Assembly: GCF_003590795.1 (NCBI RefSeq)
Contig: NZ_QYUL01000001.1
Span: 823,001 to 887,000, forward strand
From: Azospirillum cavernae
Lineage (GTDB): Bacteria > Pseudomonadota > Alphaproteobacteria > Azospirillales > Azospirillaceae
DNA: 64,000 nt
Reading direction: 5' to 3'
The notes under the pieces were generated by a model. That model did not search any database, was not told the DNA's origin, and saw only the letters and a list, made by a program, of their open reading frames with translations. This document shows positions 1-8,100 of this stretch, piece by piece. Both the position numbers and the translations under genes were made by a program. How positions within the stretch are numbered: position 1 is the stretch's first letter; every line of letters starts with the position of its first letter.

Positions 1-34
1 TCGGCGTTGGCCACAAGGAACCGTGACCGTCATC

Positions 35-286
35 ATGAAACACCGGCCCCCTCATCGTCCACGCGTCCGTCTTCCGCTCGCGCTTGGCCTTCCGATTTTG
101 GCGCTGGCGGCCTGTTCGCCGACGATCAAAATCGAAGCGCCCGACAAACCCATCGAGATCAATCTGAACATTCGGATCGAGCAAGAGGTCCGCGTGCGGG
201 TCGAGCGGGATGTGGACAGCGCCATCCGCAACGATCCGGCCCTGTTCGGCCTGCCGCCCGCTCCGGTGAAGGGACAAACGCCATGA
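35..286 (+). CDS. YnbE-like small lipoprotein
   Basis: A short lipoprotein with a basic N-terminus, a hydrophobic stretch and a lipobox (LALAAC), followed by a soluble tail of about 55 residues rich in charged residues and IEINLNIRIEQEV-type strands. This matches the YnbE family, usually found beside YdbL and linked to envelope homeostasis. I use the ATG at 35; a GTG at 23 is also in frame, and the AAGGAA at 15-20 is badly spaced for both, so the start is uncertain. Its stop overlaps the start of the YdbL-like gene (ATGA), suggesting translational coupling. The promoter probably lies upstream of the window. Confidence 0.75.
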   Translation: MKHRPPHRPRVRLPLALGLPILALAACSPTIKIEAPDKPIEINLNIRIEQEVRVRVERDVDSAIRNDPALFGLPPAPVKGQTP

Positions 287-624
287 TGACGCGCCGCTTC
301 ATTCCCGCCCTTCTCGCCCTGCTCCTGAGTCTGGGCGCGCCGATGCTGGTCTATGGCCAGGACGCCCTGAGCGCCGCCAAGACGGCGGGACAGATTGGCG
401 AGCGGCCCGATGGGTTGGTCGGCGCGCTGCCCGACGCTCCAGCCGCCGCGCGCGCGCTGGCTTCCGACATCAACGCCCAGCGCCTGGCCCGCTATCAGGA
501 GATCGCGCGCGGCAATGGGACGGCGCTGGACAAGGTCCAGGCGGTGGCCGGGGAGCAGCTGGTGGAACGGACTCCCGCCGGTCAGTTCGTGATGACCCCG
601 GCGGGGCAGTGGCGGCGAAAGTGA
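283..624 (+). CDS. YdbL-like (DUF1318) periplasmic protein
   Basis: A 113-residue protein with a cleavable signal peptide (hydrophobic core about residues 5-20, ending LVYGQ) and a mature domain of the DUF1318/YdbL type: DALSAAKTAGQIGERPDGLVG, then an alpha-helical segment with INAQRLARYQEIA, ending in TPAGQFVMTPAGQWRRK. In gammaproteobacteria, YdbL, YnbE and YdbH act together between the inner and outer membranes; no YdbH-type AsmA protein is visible here, so that partner would lie upstream. ATG at 283 and ATG at 286 are both possible. The GTG start of the following gene lies one base after the stop, so the three genes look like one operon. Confidence 0.75.
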   Translation: MMTRRFIPALLALLLSLGAPMLVYGQDALSAAKTAGQIGERPDGLVGALPDAPAAARALASDINAQRLARYQEIARGNGTALDKVQAVAGEQLVERTPAGQFVMTPAGQWRRK

Positions 625-625
625 C

Positions 626-2620
626 GTGACCACGACCACCGATCTTCGCGGCGCGCTGGCCGATTGTCGCCGTCGCTTGGCCGAACAGCCGAACGACGCG
701 GCGGCTCTGAGCGCCCTGTTCGCCACGCTGGACGCGCTGGACCAGCCCGGCTTGCCGGAAGAGGCGGTGGCCCGCTCCAACTATGCTGAAGCGTTGCGTC
801 GCCAAGGCCGCGCCATGGAGGCCGAGGCTCATCACCGAAAAGCCGTGGCGTGGCTGCCAAGTTTCGGCGGCAACCATTTCAACCTTGGCGTCACGCTGCA
901 AACCCTGGGTCGGACCGCCGAGGCGGCGGACGCCTATGGGGAGGCCGCCCGGCTGATGCCGAATTTCGCCGGCGCCGCGTGCAACCAAGGCGCCATGCTG
1001 CGCGAGCTGGGGCGTCTGGCCGAGGCGGACATGGCGCTGCGCCGGGCCGTGGCGCTGGATGGCGGGCTGGCCGTCGGGTGGCTCAATCTGGCGGCGGTGT
1101 GGCGGGATCAGGGCAAGATGGTGGAGGCCGTCCAGGGCTTTCGCAACACGCTGGCCCTCCGCCCCGATCTGGCCGAGGCTCAAGCCAATTTGGCCCTGGC
1201 GTTGAAGGAGGTCGGGCGTCTGCCCGACAGCCTGCCGGTGTTCGAGCGCGCCTTGCGTCTGGGCCTCCCCGACAATGGCGGGGTGCGGGCGCAGTTGATA
1301 CAGCAGCGCCGCCATCTGTGCCGATGGGATGGTCTGGAGATTCTGTCCGAACGGCTGGTCGCGGCGGTCCGCGATGGAACCAGCCAGCAGATTCACCCCT
1401 GGATCTTTCTGGGCGAGGGGGCCGGGCCGCGTCTGGAACGATTGTGCGCCGAACGGTACAGCGCGTGGCGCACGCGCGGCGTCCAACCCGCCTTTCCCCT
1501 CCGCCGGACAAAGAAGGACGAGCGGTTGCGCATCGGCTATCTGTCCGCCGATTTTCACGAGCACGCCACGGCGCTGCTGATCGCCGAACTGATTGAGCGT
1601 CATGATCGCAGCCGCTTCACCATCATCGGCGCGTCTTATGGGCCTGACGATGGCGGAGCGTTGCGGGCGCGGCTGCGGCGCAGTTTCGACGAATTCCTTG
1701 ATCTCTCCGCCTTGTCCGACGAGGCCGCCGCGCGCTGTCTGCACGACCGAGGCGTTGATGTTCTGATTGATCTGAAGGGCCACACCAACAACGCCCGCCC
1801 CGGGATCGCCGCCTGTCGACCCGCCCCGGTTCAGGCGCAATGGTTGGGCTATCCGGGAAGCATGGGCGCGCCCTTCATTGATTGGATCATCGCCGACGCG
1901 GTGGTCGCTCCGCTTGATCGGGCGGCGGAATTTTCCGAGCGAATCATCCGCTTGCCGGAAAGTTACCAGCCGAATGACGGCGCCCGGCGCATTGGGGAAA
2001 CGCCCAGCCGGGCGGCTTGCGGCTTGCCTGAGCAGGGATTCGTTTTTTGCTGCTTCAACGCCGCCTACAAAATCAACCCAGCCTTGTTCGACCGCTGGTG
2101 TCGGATTCTCGCCGACGCGCCCGGTTCGGTTCTTTGGCTGCTCGACAGCCACGCCGAGGTGGCGCCCAACCTGCGGCGTGAGGCGGCGGCGCGGGGTATT
2201 GCGCCGGAACGGCTGGTCTTCTCGCCGCGCTTGCCGGGGCCGGAGTATCTGGCGCGCTACCGCTTGGCTGACCTGTTTCTCGACACCGGGCCGGTCGGCG
2301 CCCACACCACGGCGAGCGACGCGCTGTGGGCCGGGTTGCCGGTGCTGACGGTTTTGGGAAACGCCTTTGCCGGACGGGTGGGGGCGAGCCTGTCGCGCGC
2401 CGTCGGTTTGCCGGATTTGGTGATGACGGATTGGGACGCCTATGAAGCGACGGCGCTGCGGCTGGCCCGCGATCCTGGCGCTTTGGCGCTTCTGAAGGCG
2501 CGGCTGGCGGCGGCCTTGCCCACGGCCGCTCTGTTCGACACCGACCGCTTTGCCCGCGCGCTGGAAGAGGTTTTCGTCACTCTATGGACGGACCACGCGC
2601 GGGGCGAGACCCACCGCTGA
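626..2620 (+). CDS. TPR-containing O-GlcNAc transferase-like glycosyltransferase (SPINDLY family)
   Basis: A 664-residue protein. Residues about 50-210 form tetratricopeptide repeats (repeated A..Y..A.RL.P and N.A.....G pattern). From about residue 300 it has the glycosyltransferase family 41 catalytic half, beginning RIGYLSADFHEHATALLIAE, with VDVLIDLKGHTNNARPGI, VQAQWLGYPGSMGAPFIDW and, near the end, FLDTGPVGAHTTASDALWAG. These are hallmark SPINDLY/OGT blocks; the enzymes transfer sugar from a nucleotide sugar to protein Ser/Thr. Bacterial members often act on flagellin or other surface proteins, but no target gene is nearby. GTG start one base after the preceding stop. Substrate and donor cannot be read from the sequence. 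Confidence 0.85.
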   Translation: MTTTTDLRGALADCRRRLAEQPNDAAALSALFATLDALDQPGLPEEAVARSNYAEALRRQGRAMEAEAHHRKAVAWLPSFGGNHFNLGVTLQTLGRTAEAADAYGEAARLMPNFAGAACNQGAMLRELGRLAEADMALRRAVALDGGLAVGWLNLAAVWRDQGKMVEAVQGFRNTLALRPDLAEAQANLALALKEVGRLPDSLPVFERALRLGLPDNGGVRAQLIQQRRHLCRWDGLEILSERLVAAVRDGTSQQIHPWIFLGEGAGPRLERLCAERYSAWRTRGVQPAFPLRRTKKDERLRIGYLSADFHEHATALLIAELIERHDRSRFTIIGASYGPDDGGALRARLRRSFDEFLDLSALSDEAAARCLHDRGVDVLIDLKGHTNNARPGIAACRPAPVQAQWLGYPGSMGAPFIDWIIADAVVAPLDRAAEFSERIIRLPESYQPNDGARRIGETPSRAACGLPEQGFVFCCFNAAYKINPALFDRWCRILADAPGSVLWLLDSHAEVAPNLRREAAARGIAPERLVFSPRLPGPEYLARYRLADLFLDTGPVGAHTTASDALWAGLPVLTVLGNAFAGRVGASLSRAVGLPDLVMTDWDAYEATALRLARDPGALALLKARLAAALPTAALFDTDRFARALEEVFVTLWTDHARGETHR

Positions 2621-2630
2621 GCCTAGCCCG

Positions 2631-3356
2631 TTAGGGATAGGCGCAGCGGTCGGCGGTGACGTCCACGAAGGACCGTTGACCGGGAGCGAAGGTGAAGCGG
2701 TACTCGTTGTTGTCGATCACCAGAGACTGGTGCAACGGCAGAACGCCGGTGGCGACCGTGCTTTTGCCACCGATCCCGGTGATCTTGATGGTCACGGGTT
2801 GCCCCGGATCGAACCAGCTTTCGGGGTTTCCCTGGGCGTTGTGGGCCGATTGCCCCTCGCCGGTGACGGTGATGGCGCCGTTGGAGAAGGTCGTGCCGCG
2901 CGCGCCGCCCTTGAGCAGCGGCGTGGTCAGGGTGAAGCGCTTGCTGTCGGCAGGCTGGCAATTGCGTTGAGCCTGGGCCTGGCTGATGATGAAAGCCAGA
3001 CGGTTGGCGTCCAGGCCGCCCTTGAGACGTTCGGCCAGCAACTGGCTCAGCCGCGCCAACTCGCCGGTTGGGACTTCGCGCTGAAGGCGGACTTCCAACT
3101 CGGCGCTGCGGCTTTCGGCGGTGCGGGCGGCGTGCTGCATCTGGGTCGCCAACAACTCGAATTCAGCCTTCTGGCGCGACAAGGCGGCGATTTCCTCGCG
3201 CAAAGTGATGTCGCGGCCCTTCAACTGTTCGATGCCCATCTGGTACGCGAACAGCCCGACGCCCAGCACCACGGCGGCCATCAAGCCAAATTTGCCAACC
3301 CCGCTCAAGACGCGGCGGCGGTAACGGCGTTCGTAGTCGTAGCGTCCCAGGGTCAT
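2631..3356 (-). CDS. Membrane-anchored coiled-coil protein of unknown function
   Basis: About 241 residues starting MTLGRYDYERRYRRRV. One membrane segment (about residues 21-38, LMAAVVLGVGLFAYQMG) is followed by a heptad-rich coiled coil (about 45-95, with LREEIAALSRQKAEFELLA) and a C-terminal beta-rich domain with ITVTGEGQSAHN and VTIKITGIGGKSTV. The topology is a short cytoplasmic N-terminus with a large periplasmic part. I do not recognise a characterised family. An upstream in-frame start at 3452 exists but would add a low-complexity leader; ATG at 3356 is preferred. It is convergent with the glycosyltransferase gene and divergent from the HAD phosphatase gene. Confidence 0.6.
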   Translation of the reverse strand: MTLGRYDYERRYRRRVLSGVGKFGLMAAVVLGVGLFAYQMGIEQLKGRDITLREEIAALSRQKAEFELLATQMQHAARTAESRSAELEVRLQREVPTGELARLSQLLAERLKGGLDANRLAFIISQAQAQRNCQPADSKRFTLTTPLLKGGARGTTFSNGAITVTGEGQSAHNAQGNPESWFDPGQPVTIKITGIGGKSTVATGVLPLHQSLVIDNNEYRFTFAPGQRSFVDVTADRCAYP

Positions 3357-3516
3357 GATCGGATGCGTCGCGGGCGTAGGAAATGGAAAGCGCCTATGGC
3401 TAACGGCAACGCGTGTGCGATGCAACCCCTTGACAGGGGATGGCTGGGACATTGTTTTCAGATGGCGCGCGCCCGTGCTAACACCGCATGATTCTCACCA
3501 TCGCGAGTATGCCCGC

Positions 3517-4110
3517 GTGCCTTGCCCCGCACTGTTTCTTGACCGCGACGGCGTCATCAACGTCGATCACGGCTATGTCGTGACCCATGACCGTTTCCAG
3601 TTTGTGGACGGTGTTTTTGATCTGGCGCGAGCGGCCATGGATCGGGGGTATCGCGTCGCGGTCATCACCAACCAGTCGGGCATCGCGCGGGGGTATTTTT
3701 CAGAGCCGGAGTTTCTGGCCTTCACCGCCTGGATGGTCGAAGAGTTCCGGGCGCGCGGCGTCGATTTGGCGGGCGTTTACCATTGCCCATACCATCGGGC
3801 TGGGCCGGTTGAACGCTTTGCCCGCGAGAGCTTTTGGCGCAAGCCCGCCCCCGGCATGATCCTGGAGGCGGCGCGGCGGCATGATCTGGATCTGGCCCGG
3901 TCGATCTTCGTTGGCGATCAACCGACCGACATGCAGGCGGCTCAGGCGGCGGGGGTTGGCATGCGGGTGTTGGTTGATCCGATGGGGACGGTTGCGGATA
4001 CGAAAACGGCCAACCGGGTGGTTGGCCGTCTGTCGGACATTGTTCCGTTTCTTGCCGACCCTATTCTTACTGGCCGGTCGTCGCCGAATTTCCCAGGAAA
4101 TTCATGCTGA
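3517..4110 (+). CDS. HAD hydrolase, D-glycero-D-manno-heptose 1,7-bisphosphate phosphatase (GmhB-like)
   Basis: A 197-residue HAD-IIIA phosphatase. Motif I FLDRDGVIN supplies D9 and D11; ITNQSG follows as motif II, and FVGDQPTDMQAA is motif IV. This is the GmhB/HisB-N type, which removes the C1 phosphate of heptose bisphosphate on the way to LPS inner core. The zinc loop is only half present: the C-P-x-H part (HCPYH) is seen, but the later C-x-C before the RKP motif is replaced (ESFWRKP). I chose GTG at 3517 because it places the catalytic Asp at the family position; the frame is open upstream. Its last 44 bases overlap the end of lptD on the other strand. Heptose phosphatase specificity is likely but not proven. 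Confidence 0.75.
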   Translation: MPCPALFLDRDGVINVDHGYVVTHDRFQFVDGVFDLARAAMDRGYRVAVITNQSGIARGYFSEPEFLAFTAWMVEEFRARGVDLAGVYHCPYHRAGPVERFARESFWRKPAPGMILEAARRHDLDLARSIFVGDQPTDMQAAQAAGVGMRVLVDPMGTVADTKTANRVVGRLSDIVPFLADPILTGRSSPNFPGNSC

Positions 4111-6379
4111 TGCTCGGTGTCTTGAACTCACCGACATTCTTGAAGACAAATCGGAAGAAAAGCGTGTTGCCGTCCTTCACGCCATTGCTTGACGTGGTGA
4201 AGTCGCGGCGAAGGATGGTCTGGAAAATAAGGCACTCATCCCCATAAGTGAGGGTGGCGAGCGTGGATCGCGGGCCTGGCTGCGGTTCCATCGCTTGCAC
4301 ATGGGAGATTCCCAACCCCCAATTTTGCACAAAGTTGGAATTGAGCGAAAAGGTCGCTTGCTCAACCCGATCAAGGGTCGTCGCCGTGCGTGAGGTGGTC
4401 TGGTCGACAAAGGTGTAGGAGGTTCCCAAGCGCAGCAGCGGCACACCGGCTGACGCGTTCAACGAATGGCGGCGCGGCTTCAGCGTGTCGTGATCGATGC
4501 GGAAGCCGTAATTCACATCCAGCCATTCCGCCGGTTGCAGATCAAGGCGTCCGACATAGTCCGACACATGGTCTTCCAGGCCCGAACCAACCTTGAAGCC
4601 CGAACTGTCGGTCAAGCGATGGCTTTGTCCAAGAAACAGGCTTGCAGAGCCTTGCTTGTAGCCATAATAGGCGGTGCGCAAGCCGTATGTGACCCGCATG
4701 CCGTCATCCAGCCGGTCGATGCCGGTGTAACGGTTGGGGGTCAGCAGATTGACCTCGTCGAACTCAACATCGACGCTGTCTTCGTTCGGGAAAATCTTTC
4801 CATTCGGCAGTTTGGGCGCCACGGTCGCTTGCACGATCGGTTCGATCAACTGTTGCGAGGATTGGCCATAGCGCACGAACGGATAACGAACCATGACCTG
4901 CCCTTGCGGGAAGAAGCGGAATCGGCTGACGTCGCTGCTGCCGCGCGTGGTCGGATCGGTGGTGTTGAAGTGGTCGGCGGAATAACCGGCGGCCAGAACA
5001 TTGGCTGACAACGTGGTGATGAAGCCAACGTTCGACACGATGTCGCGTTGCCAGCCAGGTTGCACCATGACACGCCGGGAATTCGGCCCGGCATCGTTCG
5101 GACGCGTGATCGCGAGAAGGCTGCTGTCCAACGACCAACGCCCGCCAAACAGGCTTCCAGGTTCACCCAAAGCGTTGTAGCGCGCCGTCGGCAGCGCAAT
5201 TGGTTCCGGGGTCGTGTTGCCGTAGCGCAGATCCTGGAAGCCGAAAGCCGCAAGGGCCGCGTAGTTGCGCCCACGGAAGCCTTCGACGAAAACCTTGCTG
5301 GTCAGGTAATCGTCGCGGACATCGTAATAGCGACGCAAGAATGTTTCATCGCTGGCCTTCTTGACGTCGAATCCGGCTCGCCAGGTGTCGTTGATGTCGA
5401 ACAGACCTCTGGCGGCGGCGTAGCCACGAAGACGCTTGTCCTTGGGCGCTCCCGTCGCGGGTCCGTTGGGCAACTCACCTTGAGTGATGGCGCCGTCCAG
5501 TTCCAACCGACCATTCTCGAACCGTTTGCGGTAATTTCCCCCAAGCAGAAGCCCCTGCTTGGAAAAACCGCTCACCTCGAACGTGGCGTCCTGGTTGCCG
5601 CCAATGTCCCAGTAATAACGGGTTTTCAGAATGGCGCCGAGATCGGAGCTGTTGCCGAAGGATGGCGTCAGGAAGCCACTCTTGCGGTCCACGGACGGAT
5701 CGGCGTGCGACAGATAGGGCGTGTAGAAAAACGGAATTCCGAAGAACTCCATCGTGGCGTCCTGATAGCGGACCTCATGCTCCTCGTTGTCGTGAACGAC
5801 GCGGACGGCGCGAATCTGCCACAAGGGAGCCTTGTTCGGATCAGACTTGCACAGCTCGCAAGGGCTGTAGACGCCACGGCTGACCTTGGTGATCTTGCCG
5901 TCGCGCCGTTGCCCCTCGTTGCCAACCATACGGCTGTTGTCGATCATCAGAACGCGGACATTCTCGATGAACACGTCCTTCAAGTCGTCCGTCAGTTCGG
6001 CATAGTCGGCAAAGGTGATTTCGCCCGACGGCTCGACCAAACGAATGGCCCCGGTCGCGGTGACGATTTTGGTTTTCTGGTTGTAGGTGATCTTGTCGGC
6101 GCGGACGGTGCGCTTGCCCTGCGCCAACTCCACATTGCCGGTCGCCGTGACCAGATTGTTCGTCTCGTCGAACATCACCTGATCGGCGGTCAGCAGCGTC
6201 GGCGGCTGGGGCGCCCGCGCGGGTGATTGCGCGTCCGCCAGATCGGCGGTCACGACGCCGCACGCGATCATCAACCCGACGATGCCGGAGCGGAGGATCG
6301 GCGACAAGGCGGTCTTGCCGGTGACGCTGGCGCGTCGGGGGGCGGTGGCGCGGTGGCGCCGAAGGACGTGCTTGGGCAT
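4067..6379 (-). CDS. lptD: LPS-assembly protein LptD
   Basis: About 770 residues. A signal peptide (core GIVGLMIACGVVTADLADAQ) is followed by an OstA/LptA-like jellyroll (about 55-170: ADQVMFDETNNLVTATGNVE, TVRADKITYNQKTKIV) and a large C-terminal beta barrel. The pair CELC at the jellyroll/barrel junction fits the conserved N-terminal disulphide cysteines, and FFGIPFFYTPYLSHADPSVDRKSGFL is an LptD hallmark. With LptE it inserts lipopolysaccharide into the outer leaflet. ATG at 6379 is preferred to the in-frame start at 6415. Unlike many proteobacteria, it is not followed by surA, pdxA or rsmA in the window. Confidence 0.92.
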   Translation of the reverse strand: MPKHVLRRHRATAPRRASVTGKTALSPILRSGIVGLMIACGVVTADLADAQSPARAPQPPTLLTADQVMFDETNNLVTATGNVELAQGKRTVRADKITYNQKTKIVTATGAIRLVEPSGEITFADYAELTDDLKDVFIENVRVLMIDNSRMVGNEGQRRDGKITKVSRGVYSPCELCKSDPNKAPLWQIRAVRVVHDNEEHEVRYQDATMEFFGIPFFYTPYLSHADPSVDRKSGFLTPSFGNSSDLGAILKTRYYWDIGGNQDATFEVSGFSKQGLLLGGNYRKRFENGRLELDGAITQGELPNGPATGAPKDKRLRGYAAARGLFDINDTWRAGFDVKKASDETFLRRYYDVRDDYLTSKVFVEGFRGRNYAALAAFGFQDLRYGNTTPEPIALPTARYNALGEPGSLFGGRWSLDSSLLAITRPNDAGPNSRRVMVQPGWQRDIVSNVGFITTLSANVLAAGYSADHFNTTDPTTRGSSDVSRFRFFPQGQVMVRYPFVRYGQSSQQLIEPIVQATVAPKLPNGKIFPNEDSVDVEFDEVNLLTPNRYTGIDRLDDGMRVTYGLRTAYYGYKQGSASLFLGQSHRLTDSSGFKVGSGLEDHVSDYVGRLDLQPAEWLDVNYGFRIDHDTLKPRRHSLNASAGVPLLRLGTSYTFVDQTTSRTATTLDRVEQATFSLNSNFVQNWGLGISHVQAMEPQPGPRSTLATLTYGDECLIFQTILRRDFTTSSNGVKDGNTLFFRFVFKNVGEFKTPSISMNFLGNSATTGQ

Positions 6380-6481
6380 GGTTGGAACGATTGGGGGAAG
6401 CGCCCCCCAAGTCAACGGTTTCGCAACGGGATCATGCCGGTAACGACGTGACTGTGGTCAACCGCCCACGGGAATGAACGA

Positions 6482-6512
6482 CGGGTGGGCCGAAAAAGGT
6501 CCGGCCCACCCG
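6482..6512 (-). terminator. Stem-loop downstream of homospermidine synthase
   Basis: A perfect 11-bp inverted repeat (CGGGTGGGCCG at 6482-6492 with CGGCCCACCCG at 6502-6512) with a 9-base loop, 23 bases beyond the stop of the minus-strand gene. A T-run follows it on the plus strand rather than on the minus strand, so terminator function for the minus-strand operon is inferred from position and stem strength. Confidence 0.5.
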
Positions 6513-6534
6513 AATTTTTGTCCGACTTGTCGGA

Positions 6535-7956
6535 TCAGACGACGCGGAAGTTCTTGAACTGCCACGGATCGCTCTCGTCGATGTCCTCGGGGAACAGCAA
6601 GCCGCGATCCTGCAACGGGGTCCAATCGCCATAGGCGCCGACGACCTCGCCCAGATAGGGGGCGGCGATCTCCAACACTCGGCGGAAATCGACCTCGTCC
6701 GGTTCGACGACGCCCCGATTCGGGTTCTCCAGCGCCCAGATGATGCCGCCCAACACGGTCGACGTCACCTGCATGGAGGTCGCGTTGTTGTAGGGGCAGA
6801 GCTCGCGCGCCTCTTCGATGGTCAGGCGCGAGCCGTACCAATAGGCGCCTTTCTCGTGGCCCATCAGAAGAACGCCCAACTCATCCATGCCGCTGACGAT
6901 CTCGTGCATCATCAGGCGCTGGCTGGCCTGGATCGCCCAGTTCTTGCCCGCCAACTCATGCACCGACTTCACCGCGTCGTCGCACGGGTGGTAGGCGTAA
7001 TGGCAGGTCGGGCGGTAAACCACCTTCTCGCCCTCGCGCACCGTGAAATAGTCGGAGATCGAAATCGCCTCGCTGTGGGTGATGAGGAAGCCATGGAAGG
7101 GGCCTTCCAGCGGCGTCCAGGTCCGCACCTTGGTCGAGGCGCCGGGGCGCATCAGATAGATGGCGGCGTCGCACCCGAACTCGTGGCGGCGGCCATCCTC
7201 GGGCAATTGCTTTTCATGCGTGCCCCAACCCAATTCCGCCGGCTGGCAGCCTTCGCCGACAAAGCCGTCGATCGACCAGGTGTTGACGAACTCGCCGATC
7301 TGCTTGGGCTGATTCGACACCTGGGTGTCGCGTTCGGCCACATGGATGGTCTTGACGCCCAGCCGCGCGGCCAAACGGCCCCAACCGTCGCGGTCGGTCG
7401 GGACGTCCGTCTCGACCCCGGTGTCGGCGGCGATGTTCAGCAGGGCCTGCTTGACGAAGTGCGACACCAGACCGGGATTGGCCCCGTGGGTCAGCACCGC
7501 CGTTGGACCACCGGCGAAATCGGCGCGGCGGGCCAGCGCCGCCTCGCGCAGGGCGTAGTTGGAGCGCAGCGAGGGCGACAGGCTGGAGTCGGTGTAACCT
7601 CCCGCCCACGGCTCCGTGCAGGTGTCGATGTAGAAGGCGCCGATGCGATGGCAGAACTCGAACAACGCGATCGACGACACGTCGACCGACAGGTTGACGA
7701 GGAAATCGCCCTTGTCGAGCAGCGGCTTCAAAACCTGGAAAAAATTGTCGTTGTTCAACGGGTTGTTGTGGAACGCGACGCCATATTCCTCCGCCTCCTC
7801 GCGCCCGCGCTCTTCGGCGGTCACGATGGTGATTCGATCCGACGTCAGACCATCGAGGTGACGAAGAAGCAGCGGCAAAACACCCTGGCCAATCGATCCA
7901 AAACCAACGATGACCATGCGGCCTGTGAACGTGCAGAGCTTCGTGTCCAGGGCCAT
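6535..7956 (-). CDS. hss: Homospermidine synthase
   Basis: A 473-residue enzyme of the bacterial homospermidine synthase/saccharopine dehydrogenase fold. The NAD-binding Rossmann motif is GFGSIGQGV near residue 18; other hallmark segments are IDTCTEPWAGGYTD, LTHGANPGLVSHFVKQAL and CPYNNATSMQVTS near the C-terminus. It makes sym-homospermidine from putrescine in an NAD-dependent reaction with no net redox change, typical of alphaproteobacteria. ATG at 7956 is preceded by a GGGGGAGA Shine-Dalgarno. The ornithine decarboxylase gene, the putrescine source, lies 144 bases upstream on the same strand, so the two form a polyamine unit. A compound hairpin lies between them. Confidence 0.93.
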   Translation of the reverse strand: MALDTKLCTFTGRMVIVGFGSIGQGVLPLLLRHLDGLTSDRITIVTAEERGREEAEEYGVAFHNNPLNNDNFFQVLKPLLDKGDFLVNLSVDVSSIALFEFCHRIGAFYIDTCTEPWAGGYTDSSLSPSLRSNYALREAALARRADFAGGPTAVLTHGANPGLVSHFVKQALLNIAADTGVETDVPTDRDGWGRLAARLGVKTIHVAERDTQVSNQPKQIGEFVNTWSIDGFVGEGCQPAELGWGTHEKQLPEDGRRHEFGCDAAIYLMRPGASTKVRTWTPLEGPFHGFLITHSEAISISDYFTVREGEKVVYRPTCHYAYHPCDDAVKSVHELAGKNWAIQASQRLMMHEIVSGMDELGVLLMGHEKGAYWYGSRLTIEEARELCPYNNATSMQVTSTVLGGIIWALENPNRGVVEPDEVDFRRVLEIAAPYLGEVVGAYGDWTPLQDRGLLFPEDIDESDPWQFKNFRVV

Positions 7957-7998
7957 GATTGCTTGTCTCCCCCGAGGTAGTTTAACGAACGACATACG

Positions 7999-8045
7999 CC
8001 GACGCCCGTCCCCTCTTCGGTGAAGAGTGGATGATCGGGCGTCGG
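7999..8045 (-). promoter_or_regulatory. Compound hairpin between ornithine decarboxylase and hss
   Basis: Outer arms CCGACGCCCG (7999-8008) and CGGGCGTCGG (8036-8045) pair perfectly over 10 bp. They enclose an inner 6-bp hairpin (CTCTTC 8013-8018 with GAAGAG 8022-8027, loop GGT). It lies 43 bases before the hss start and 56 bases after the upstream gene. It could be an attenuator, an mRNA processing/stability element, or a structured leader. Confidence 0.5.
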
Positions 8046-8100
8046 AGCGGTGAATGTTACAGAATTTCTTGGATTTTATCCACAGTTTCCAGCGTTCCGC

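Noticed and set aside
470..2305. Long open frame opposite the TPR glycosyltransferase
   Set aside because: Low-complexity Gln/Arg/Gly composition with no domain; the plus-strand frame carries TPR and GT41 motifs.
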